Assembly: GCA_900317815.1 (NCBI GenBank)
Contig: ONIC01000026.1
Location: 1 to 37,652 of the forward strand
Length of the DNA: 37,652 nt
Reading direction: 5' to 3'
Origin: an uncultured Eubacteriales bacterium
Lineage (GTDB): Bacteria > Bacillota > Clostridia > Oscillospirales > Acutalibacteraceae
Each line of letters starts with the position of its first letter. Position 1 is the first letter of the stretch. Shown here one piece after another: positions 31,301 through 37,652 of this stretch. A model generated the notes under the pieces. The model did no database searches, was not told where the DNA came from, and saw only the letters and a list, made by a program, of their open reading frames with translations. A program made the translations under genes and the position numbers.

Positions 31301-34300
31301 TTACTTAACGTCGGTTACCTTCCAGAGCTCTTCTGCGTACTGGAGGATCGTTCTGTCGGAGCTGAACTTGCCTGCGTTTGCAACGTTCATCAGGCACTTT
31401 CTGCCCCAGGCCTGTCTGTCCTCGTAGTCGGCGTTAGCCCTGATCTTCGTCTCAACATAGGACGGGAGATCGAGGAGAATGAAGTAGTGGTCGGGATCGT
31501 GCCAAGCAGCGCCGTTGATAAGCGAATTGTGGAGCTCTGCGAAGCTGCCCTCGCCCTGTCTGCCGCCGTCGGAGAATGTGCCGTCGATAAGAGTGTCGAT
31601 GACCTTCTTGATCTCGGGGTTCGACTCGTAGATCTTTCTTGAGCTGTACGATCTGTCAGCCTTGAGCTTCTCGATCTCTTCGACCTTTGCGCCGAAGATG
31701 TACTCGTTCTCATCGCCTGCTTCACGAGCGATCTCGACATTAGCGCCGTCGAGAGTACCGAGAGTTACGGCACCGTTGAGCATGAACTTCATGTTAGAAG
31801 TACCCGAAGCCTCTGTACCTGCTGTGGAGATCTGCTCGGAGAAATCTGCTGCAGTAACGATCTTCTCGGCGTAAGATACGTTGTAGTTCTGAACGAATAC
31901 GACCTTGATCTTGCCATGCATATCGGGATCGTTGTTGACGAGCTTTGCGATCTCGTTGATGTACTTGATGATAGCCTTAGCTCTTGCATATCCGGGAGCA
32001 GCCTTTGCGCCGAAAATGAACGCTGTCGGATGCCAGTTCGGAAGCTCGCCGTTCTTGAGCTTGAAGTAGATGCTCATGATCGAGAATGCGTTCATAAGCT
32101 GTCTCTTGTACTCGTGGAGACGCTTTACCTGAATGTCAAATACAGCGTCGGGGTTGAGGTCAACGCCCTCGTGCTTGCTGATGTACTCTGCAAGCTGACG
32201 CTTCTTTTCAAACTTGATAGCGTTGAAGCGGTTGATCGTTTCCTCGTTAATGTGTGCTTCGAGCTTCTTGAGCTCGTCGAGGTTGCGAAGGTACTTGTCA
32301 TCGCCGATAGCATCTGTGAGAAGCTCGCAGAGCTCGGGGTTGCACAGACCGAGCCAGCGGCGCTGTGTGATACCGTTCGTCTTGTTCTGGAAACGCTCGG
32401 GGTACATCTTGTACCAATCCTTGAGTGTGTCGGCCTTGAGGATCTCTGTGTGGATCTCTGCAACGCCGTTTGTATAACTGGAAGCGTAGACTGCCATTCT
32501 TGCCATGTGAACTACGCCGCCGTCAATGATCCTCATTCTCGAAATGTCGCACTTCGGGCCGAGATCCTTCTCAAGTCTGTCAGCGATCTTCTCGATAATA
32601 GCGTAAACCTCGGGGATAACGCCGCGCATAAGATCAATGTTCCACTTCTCGAGAGCCTCTGCCATAACCGTGTGGTTCGTATAAGAGAACGTCTTCTGAG
32701 CGATCTTGAAGGACTCCTCGAATGTGAGACCGTCCTGCATAAGAAGTCTGATGAGCTCGGGAACCGATACTACAGGGTGTGTATCATTGAGCTGGATAGC
32801 AGTCTCCTCAGCAAACTTATTATAGTTGTCACCGTACTTCTTCTTGTACTTCTTGATGATATCCTGGAGAGATGCCGAGCAGAAGAAATACTGCTGCTTG
32901 AGTCTTAATACCTTGCCTTCGTGGCGGTTGTCATTCGGGTAGAGAACGTTTGTGATATCCTCTGCCTTGATCTTGTCGGCAACTGCGCCGTTGTAATCGA
33001 AGTTGTTGAACTTGAGGAAGTCGAAGTTCTCAACTGCCTCTGCCTCCCAAAGACGGAGAGTATTGATATTTTCCGTGCCGTAGCCGATAATAGCCATATC
33101 GTAAGGAACTGCCTTAACGACCTGATCTGCAAACTTAACGAGAACAGTATCCTCGTTTCTTCTGATGCACCACGGATCGCCGAAGCGCTGCCAGTCATCT
33201 GCTGTCTCGACCTGGAAGCCGTCTACAATGCTCTGCTTGAACAGACCGTACTTGTAGCGGATGCCGTAGCCGTCGAGCGGAACATCATGAGTTGCCGCGG
33301 AGTCCAAGAAGCAGGCTGCAAGTCTGCCGAGACCGCCGTTGCCGAGCGCTGCGTCGTCGATATCCTCGAATACGTTGATGTCGATGCCCTTCTTGAGAAG
33401 GATCTCCTTAACATCGTCAAGAATTCCGAGACAATAAAGGTTATTGTACATCATGCGTCCCATAAGGAACTCAGCGGAGAAGTAGTATGCACGTCTTCCG
33501 CTTGCGTGAACGTTCTTAGCCTTCGCCCAACGCTCCGAGAGCTGCCCCATTACTGCCTTGCCGAGTTCCTCGTGGAGTTCCTCGACAGTAAGCTCTTCGA
33601 CTGTCTTACAGTAATCTGTCTTGGCAGCCAACTCGAGCTTCTCCAGAATCGGGTTCTTCTCTGTTGTTTTCTCCATAATTTCGCTTTCCTCCAACCTATC
33701 AGTTCTGATAGTCAATTCTCTGATCTTCTTTGCAAGACCATTAGTGGCATAACCTTTTCTGATCCTCCACTCCCAGTTGCCGCCGAGAGTCGAAGGTGTA
33801 TTTACTCTCGCCTCGCTGCCGAGCCCGAGCAGATCCTGCATCTGAATGATAGCGGTGTCTGCAACGCTCTCGTATGCGGTGCGGATAATACCCCAGTTGA
33901 ACGGCTCGTCCCTGCCCATCTTGCAATAGCTTCTTGCAAAATCGACGCAGTCCTTCTTTGCCGTCTTGACCCAGCCCATAAGCGTGTCGTTGTCGTGAGT
34001 ACCGGAGTAAACAACACAGTTGGTCGGGTAGTGTTCGGGAAGATAATCGTTCTCCTCGTCGGAATCGAACGCAAACTCAAGCACCTTCATGCCCGGATAG
34101 CCCGAATCCTTAAGAAGCTGTATAACGCCGGGAGTCATCGTTCCGAGATCCTCCGCAATGATCGGAAGATCGCCGAGCTCTTTTTTCATAAGCTCAAAGA
34201 ACTCGATGCCGGGGCCCTTCTCCCACGAACCCTTTACTGCGTTCTCGGCAGGATACGGGATCGCCCAGTAACTGTCGAACGCTCTGAAATGGTCGATACG

Positions 34301-35194
34301 TGTGATATCAAACAGCTCGCTTGCCGCTTTGATACGCTCGAACCACCACTTGTAGCCTGTTTCCTTCAGGTGCTTCCAATCATAGATAGGATTGCCCCAG
34401 AGCTGACCTGTTGCCGAGAAATAATCCGGCGGACATCCTGCAACGCATACAGGCTGTCTGTCCTCCGTCAGCCAGAAGACGTCGGGATTTGCCCATGTAT
34501 CTGCGCTGTCCATTGCAACGTAGATAGGCATATCTCCGATGATCTGAATGCCCAGACCGTTTACATAGGCTCTGAACTTCTCCCACTGCTGATAGAATTT
34601 GAACTGCGTCCACTTCCAGAACGCGATCTCATTGCGAAGAGAAGCCTTGTACTTTTTGACAGCCTCCGGTGTGCGAAGGCGGATGCCCTCGTCCTCCCAT
34701 TCGGTCCATGCCTTATTGTCAAAGTGACCCTTTACCGCCATGTAGAGCGAATAATTGTCGAGCCACGCCTTGTTCTTAGACTTGCTGCACCATGCCTTGA
34801 ATTCCTTCTGCTCCGCCTCTCTTGCGGGGTCCTTCTTCTTGAAGTTCTTGAAGGCGATCCTCAGGACCTTGAAGCGGTTGTTGTAGATCTTGGCATAATC
34901 GACATACTCGCTGTTTGTACCCCAGTCGAGGTTCCTGTAATCGGAATGCTTGAGCAGACCTTCACCGTACAGCGTATCGAGGTCGATAAGGTAAGGATTT
35001 CCCGCAAATGTCGAGAACGACTGATACGGCGAGTCACCGTAGCTTGTCGGACCTACCGGCAGGATCTGCCAGTACTTCTGACCTGCACCTTTCAGGAAAT
35101 TGGCAAAGTCGTAAGCGTCCTTTCCGATCGTACCGATTCCGCAGCGAGTCGGAAGAGATGTAATGGGCATAAGAATGCCCGCAGCTCTGGACAT
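31301..35194 (-). CDS. 4-alpha-glucanotransferase / glycogen phosphorylase fusion (MalQ-GlgP)
   Basis: A single 1,297-codon frame joins two enzymes of glycogen and maltodextrin breakdown. Residues 1-506 are a complete GH77 amylomaltase (MalQ): SRAAGILMPITSLPTRCGIG, QILPVGPTSYGDSPY, IIGDMPIYVAMDSAD, ITRIDHFRAFDSYW, IAEDLGTMTPGV and SGTHDNDTLMGW. Residues 507-1297 are a complete GT35 glycogen phosphorylase (GlgP): AYYFSAEFLMGR, ALGNGGLGRLAACFLDS and the PLP lysine in EASGTSNMKFMLNG. Each part has normal length and there is no real linker. At the junction (33674-33711) a GGAGGAAAG ribosome site precedes the GlgP ATG at 33676, exactly as if two genes had lost the stop between them, so free GlgP may also be made. 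The start is ATG 35194 (AAAGGTG upstream). Confidence 0.93.
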   Translation of the reverse strand: MSRAAGILMPITSLPTRCGIGTIGKDAYDFANFLKGAGQKYWQILPVGPTSYGDSPYQSFSTFAGNPYLIDLDTLYGEGLLKHSDYRNLDWGTNSEYVDYAKIYNNRFKVLRIAFKNFKKKDPAREAEQKEFKAWCSKSKNKAWLDNYSLYMAVKGHFDNKAWTEWEDEGIRLRTPEAVKKYKASLRNEIAFWKWTQFKFYQQWEKFRAYVNGLGIQIIGDMPIYVAMDSADTWANPDVFWLTEDRQPVCVAGCPPDYFSATGQLWGNPIYDWKHLKETGYKWWFERIKAASELFDITRIDHFRAFDSYWAIPYPAENAVKGSWEKGPGIEFFELMKKELGDLPIIAEDLGTMTPGVIQLLKDSGYPGMKVLEFAFDSDEENDYLPEHYPTNCVVYSGTHDNDTLMGWVKTAKKDCVDFARSYCKMGRDEPFNWGIIRTAYESVADTAIIQMQDLLGLGSEARVNTPSTLGGNWEWRIRKGYATNGLAKKIRELTIRTDRLEESEIMEKTTEKNPILEKLELAAKTDYCKTVEELTVEELHEELGKAVMGQLSERWAKAKNVHASGRRAYYFSAEFLMGRMMYNNLYCLGILDDVKEILLKKGIDINVFEDIDDAALGNGGLGRLAACFLDSAATHDVPLDGYGIRYKYGLFKQSIVDGFQVETADDWQRFGDPWCIRRNEDTVLVKFADQVVKAVPYDMAIIGYGTENINTLRLWEAEAVENFDFLKFNNFDYNGAVADKIKAEDITNVLYPNDNRHEGKVLRLKQQYFFCSASLQDIIKKYKKKYGDNYNKFAEETAIQLNDTHPVVSVPELIRLLMQDGLTFEESFKIAQKTFSYTNHTVMAEALEKWNIDLMRGVIPEVYAIIEKIADRLEKDLGPKCDISRMRIIDGGVVHMARMAVYASSYTNGVAEIHTEILKADTLKDWYKMYPERFQNKTNGITQRRWLGLCNPELCELLTDAIGDDKYLRNLDELKKLEAHINEETINRFNAIKFEKKRQLAEYISKHEGVDLNPDAVFDIQVKRLHEYKRQLMNAFSIMSIYFKLKNGELPNWHPTAFIFGAKAAPGYARAKAIIKYINEIAKLVNNDPDMHGKIKVVFVQNYNVSYAEKIVTAADFSEQISTAGTEASGTSNMKFMLNGAVTLGTLDGANVEIAREAGDENEYIFGAKVEEIEKLKADRSYSSRKIYESNPEIKKVIDTLIDGTFSDGGRQGEGSFAELHNSLINGAAWHDPDHYFILLDLPSYVETKIRANADYEDRQAWGRKCLMNVANAGKFSSDRTILQYAEELWKVTDVK
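33674..33711 (-). promoter_or_regulatory. internal ribosome binding site for GlgP within the fusion
   Basis: Minus strand: inverted repeat CTATCAG-AA-CTGATAG (33696-33711), then TTGGAGGAAAGCGAAATT and ATG (33674-33676). The GGAGG lies about 11 bases before the ATG. In a shifted frame the CTGATAG arm supplies TGA TAG, so one extra or missing base upstream would separate the two genes. Confidence 0.7.
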
Positions 35195-35212
35195 TAAATT
35201 CACACCTTTCAT

Positions 35213-35500
35213 GCTCCGCGTGGATCACGGATAATAATTTTGATATTAGACAGCCGCGGCAGTGCCGCGAAGCAGGCGGATCGATACTCTCTCACGACAA
35301 AAACCGATACTCGCCCATATAATTGTATTTTAACATAAAACTGTGTGATAAGCAAGTGTTTAATGCAAAAATAGAGAAAAATAATTACAAAAACACGTCT
35401 TTTGACACTATATATATGTAGATTTTTTTAAACTTTCCGACACATATATGATTGAAAGGCACAGAAATAAATTATCAATGTTACACAAAAGTGATAATTA
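35213..35500. other. malQ leader and AT-rich intergenic DNA
   Basis: Contains the malQ promoter (35327-35355) and a leader hairpin CGCGGC-AGT-GCCGCG (35255-35269) with the same AGT loop as the tandem hairpin repeats. Beyond the promoter the DNA (35356-35500) is very AT-rich with no credible gene. Confidence 0.5.
35327..35355 (-). promoter_or_regulatory. malQ-glgP promoter
   Basis: Minus strand TTGCTT (35350-35355), 17-base spacer, TAAAAT (35327-35332). The leader is about 125 bases long. Confidence 0.55.
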
Positions 35501-35534
35501 TTACTATAAATATCATAAAAGTGAGTTTTCAACG

Positions 35535-35636
35535 TGTATGAAGCACAAGCTGCTCCATTTCAGCGAGGCTGTTGGTGTGAGAATGACAGCAGCGTTTCAG
35601 CGCCGTCAAAACAAAAGCGACGGGCGTTTTTCTTTT
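35535..35636 (+). ncRNA. possible T-box leader remnant with terminator
   Basis: TTCAGCGAGGCTG, TTGGTGTGAGAATGACAG (35557-35587) resembles the apical part of T-box Stem I (AGAGAG-stem-GGTTGGTGTGAA-stem). It is closed by GCTGC (35550) / GCAGC (35586). After a short TTTCAGCGCCGTC it runs into a strong terminator. The T-box sequence TGGNACC and a specifier loop are not seen, and no plus-strand gene follows, so if real it is a deleted remnant. Confidence 0.3.
35606..35636 (+). terminator. plus-strand terminator of an orphan transcript
   Basis: CGCCGTC and GACGGGCG pair with one bulged G around AAAACAAAAGC, followed by TTTTTCTTTT. It marks the end of a plus-strand transcript although no plus-strand gene is visible upstream. 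Confidence 0.7.
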
Positions 35637-35652
35637 CCCTCATATCCGGCAA

Positions 35653-35679
35653 ACACCCCCGGCACTGAACCGAGGGTGT
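35653..35679 (-). terminator. fhs terminator
   Basis: ACACCCCCGG (35653-35662) and CCGAGGGTGT (35670-35679) pair with one mismatch, 15 bases after the fhs stop. The minus-strand T-tract is short (TTTG). Confidence 0.6.
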
Positions 35680-35693
35680 CATTTGAAAAATAA

Positions 35694-37367
35694 TCAGAAC
35701 AAGCCCGAGATAACGCCGTTTTCGTCAACGTCGATCCTCTCTGCTGCGGGTGATTTCGGAAGTCCCGGCATTGTCATAATAGAGCCTGTGAGAGCTACTA
35801 TGAAGCCTGCTCCCGCAGAGATCTTCAGTTCACGTACAGTGACCGTAAATCCCTTCGGAGCGCCGAGCTTTGAAGGATCGTCCGACAGGCTGTACTGTGT
35901 CTTCGCCATGCAGACGGGAAGCTTGTCATAGCCGAGAGCGTTGATCCTGTCAAGCTGCTTCTTTGCCGCTGCCGTGAGGGTCGCTCCGTCACCGCCGTAG
36001 ACCTTCTTTACTATATTGTTTATCTTCTCTTCGACCGTCTCGTCAAGCTCATAGCTGAACTTGAAATCCGGAGTTTCCTCCTCGCACAGACGGACTACCT
36101 CGCGCGCAAGCTCTATGCCGCCGTCTCCGCCGTCTGCCCATACGGTCGAAAGTCTGACATTAACTCCAAGCTCTCTGCACTTGCTGATGATAAGCTCGAT
36201 CTCGGCGTCCGTATCCGTCGGGAAACGGTTGACGGCAACGACAGACGGAAGACCGTAAACGTCCTTGATGTTCGAGACGTGCTTGAGCAGATTCGGGATA
36301 CCCTTTTCGAGAGCCTCGAGGTTCTCCTCGGCAAGCTCTGTCTTGGCAACGCCGCCGTGCATTTTGAGCGCTCTGACAGTCGCAACGACAACAACAGCCG
36401 ACGGAGTAAGACCTGCGTAGCGGCACTTGATGTCAAGGAACTTCTCGGCTCCGAGATCTGCGCCGAAGCCTGCTTCCGTAACAGCGTAATCGCCGAGCCT
36501 GAGAGCCATTTTTGTTGCGATAACGGAGTTGCAGCCGTGTGCGATATTGGCGAACGGACCGCCGTGAACGAGAGCGGGCGTACCCTCGAGAGTCTGAACG
36601 AGATTGGGCTTGAGCGCGTCCTTCAGAAGAGCAGCCATTGCGCCCGATGCCTTGAGGTCGCCTGCCGTAACGGGCTTTTCGTCGTATGTATAGCCAACGA
36701 TCAGACGTGACAGGCGTTCTTTAAGATCCGTGATCGAATTTGCAAGACAGAGAACAGCCATGATCTCGCTTGCAACAGTAATGTCATAGCCGTCCTCGCG
36801 CGGTACGCCGTTAACTCTGCCGCCGAGACCGTCCGTCACAAATCTAAGCTGACGGTCGTTCATATCCACGCAGCGTCTCCAGGTGATCCTGCGAGGGTCG
36901 ATATTGAGCGAATTGCCCTGGTAGATGTGATTGTCGAGCATTGCGGCAAGAAGGTTGTTTGCAGCGCCGATAGCGTGGAAGTCGCCCGTAAAGTGAAGGT
37001 TGATATCCTCCATCGGAACGACCTGAGCGTATCCGCCGCCCGCAGCTCCGCCCTTGATGCCGAAAACAGGTCCGAGGGACGGCTCACGCAGCGCTACCAT
37101 AACATTTTTGCCGATCTTTTTCAGACCGTCCGCAAGTCCGATCGTCGTTGTTGTCTTACCCTCGCCTGCGGGAGTCGGGGTGATCGCCGTGACAAGGATC
37201 AGTTTTCCGTTCGGTCTGTCACTCTTTTTAAGAAGAGAAAGATCGATCTTAGCCTTGTAATTGCCGTACTGCTCAAGATACTCGTCGCCGATACCGGCAG
37301 TTTCGGCGATCTCTCTGATATTTTTCATGTTGACCGACTGAGCGATCTCAATGTCGGATTTATACAT
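35694..37367 (-). CDS. fhs: formate-tetrahydrofolate ligase
   Basis: ATP-dependent synthesis of 10-formyl-THF, linking formate to purine and one-carbon metabolism. 557 residues, the usual length. The nucleotide loop is [20 protein letters not shown] (near residue 65). Other conserved blocks are [53 protein letters not shown] and [13 protein letters not shown] [17 protein letters not shown]. The C-terminus has [19 protein letters not shown] and [14 protein letters not shown]. The frame extends to 37472 but the conserved start is the ATG at 37367 preceded by GGAGGT. Monocistronic; the composite repeat lies in its upstream region and no clear promoter is visible between repeat and gene. Confidence 0.97.
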   Translation of the reverse strand: MYKSDIEIAQSVNMKNIREIAETAGIGDEYLEQYGNYKAKIDLSLLKKSDRPNGKLILVTAITPTPAGEGKTTTTIGLADGLKKIGKNVMVALREPSLGPVFGIKGGAAGGGYAQVVPMEDINLHFTGDFHAIGAANNLLAAMLDNHIYQGNSLNIDPRRITWRRCVDMNDRQLRFVTDGLGGRVNGVPREDGYDITVASEIMAVLCLANSITDLKERLSRLIVGYTYDEKPVTAGDLKASGAMAALLKDALKPNLVQTLEGTPALVHGGPFANIAHGCNSVIATKMALRLGDYAVTEAGFGADLGAEKFLDIKCRYAGLTPSAVVVVATVRALKMHGGVAKTELAEENLEALEKGIPNLLKHVSNIKDVYGLPSVVAVNRFPTDTDAEIELIISKCRELGVNVRLSTVWADGGDGGIELAREVVRLCEEETPDFKFSYELDETVEEKINNIVKKVYGGDGATLTAAAKKQLDRINALGYDKLPVCMAKTQYSLSDDPSKLGAPKGFTVTVRELKISAGAGFIVALTGSIMTMPGLPKSPAAERIDVDENGVISGLF

Positions 37368-37387
37368 TGTGAAGACCTCCGTTTTTA

Positions 37388-37567
37388 ATAGAGTGTGGAC
37401 TGTGGAGTGTGATGTGTCGGGATCGCTTCGCTCCTGTTTTTTGTAATACAGAAATGCGCAAGTCCGAAACACGGTGAAACCCTTTGCAAATCGTAAGCCT
37501 TCATCACGCTGAAATGAAAGCGCGAAGCGTTTCCGATACTATCCGTTATTCGTCATTCCACATTATT
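37388..37567. repeat. composite intergenic repeat, copy 4
   Basis: Upstream of fhs: GAGTGTGGACTGTGGAGTGTG 7-mer block, TCGGGATCGCTTCGCTCCTG hairpin module with TTTTTTG, later GCGAAGCGTTTCCGATACTA and TATTCGTCATTCCACATTAT. Order and spacing resemble copy 1, with extra sequence (37446-37510) in the middle. It ends 10-20 bases before the fhs ribosome site. Confidence 0.7.
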
Positions 37568-37652
37568 ATTTAAGGAGACACTGATTAAAGCGAGTGCTCA
37601 TATTGCGCCGTCAGATTTTCAGGCAGATTGCACGAAACGACCGCAGGAATAC
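37568..37652. repeat. 85-bp repeat, inverted partner of 5-89
   Basis: Reverse complement of 5-89 with three adjacent mismatches. On the plus strand it is open as FKETLIKASAHIAPSDFQAD and CTKRPQEY up to the window end. Likely one copy of a dispersed genomic repeat. Confidence 0.85.

Noticed and set aside
32921..35197. 758-codon plus-strand frame opposite malQ-glgP
   Set aside because: Antisense shadow of two certain enzymes; Cys/Leu/Val-rich composition typical of reverse-frame translation.
35448..35693. 81-codon plus-strand ORF before fhs
   Set aside because: No ribosome site, runs through two terminator hairpins and has an implausible composition.
5..37652. Terminal inverted repeats as ends of a 37-kb transposon
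   Set aside because: The interior is housekeeping genes with no transposase or recombinase; a contig boundary at a dispersed repeat explains the ends better.

Overview
This window looks like chromosomal DNA of an anaerobic, spore-forming Clostridia bacterium, most like the Ruminococcus-type Oscillospiraceae. The evidence is a spore germination protease (gpr), two secreted enzymes carrying dockerin modules (a lysozyme and a papain-like protease), a type III glutamine synthetase, formate-tetrahydrofolate ligase, glycogen/maltodextrin enzymes, and small clostridial families such as CD1247-like and YlbF-like proteins. The species is an inference; no rRNA is present.

Layout. (1) 1-5.3 kb, minus strand: miaB, a Cys-tailed YlbF-like gene, mutS and a YcxB-like membrane protein. 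A divergent promoter at 5.37 kb drives a small secreted protein with an SPKTG-type sortase signal. (2) 5.9-8.5 kb, minus: an unknown acidic protein, then a YerC-type TrpR-like regulator, a methyltransferase and Hsp33. (3) 8.6-11.0 kb: a dockerin-bearing GH25 lysozyme (minus) and gpr (plus). (4) 11.0-20.0 kb, minus: a complete histidine operon, hisZ-G-D-C-B-H-(small ORF)-A-F-IE-PHP phosphatase, from a strong promoter at about 19.97 kb covered by GTGTTA/TAACAC half-sites. (5) 20.1-22.1 kb: efp with a zinc-ribbon protein (minus) and a NYN-domain protein (plus). (6) 22.1-23.9 kb: a dockerin cysteine protease (minus). (7) 24.2-29.6 kb: glnN (minus) behind a leader that can form a terminator, then a divergent ArsR-family regulator and a His-rich metal-exporting P-type ATPase (plus). 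(8) 30.3-31.15 kb: smpB and its partner tmRNA gene (plus). (9) 31.3-35.2 kb: malQ and glgP joined in one 1,297-codon frame (minus). (10) 35.7-37.4 kb: fhs (minus).

The intergenic DNA is rich in structure. An 85-bp sequence occurs as an inverted pair at the two window ends, so the window is probably a contig that breaks at a dispersed repeat. Two oppositely oriented clusters of 65/56-bp tandem units (23.89-24.13 and 29.99-30.25 kb) carry a hairpin whose arms covary. A composite element built of 7-bp tandem motifs and a hairpin occurs four or five times, usually just upstream of a ribosome binding site. A plus-strand stretch at 35.5-35.64 kb looks like a T-box leader remnant ending in a terminator.

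Functionally most of the window is housekeeping: translation fidelity and rescue (miaB, efp, smpB/ssrA), repair (mutS), redox chaperone (hslO), histidine and glutamine synthesis, one-carbon and glycogen metabolism, and metal export. No phage, transposase, CRISPR or defence system was found. The most interesting items are the malQ-glgP fusion with a retained internal ribosome binding site, the glnN attenuator, the his operator, the covarying hairpin repeats and the small ORF inside the his operon.
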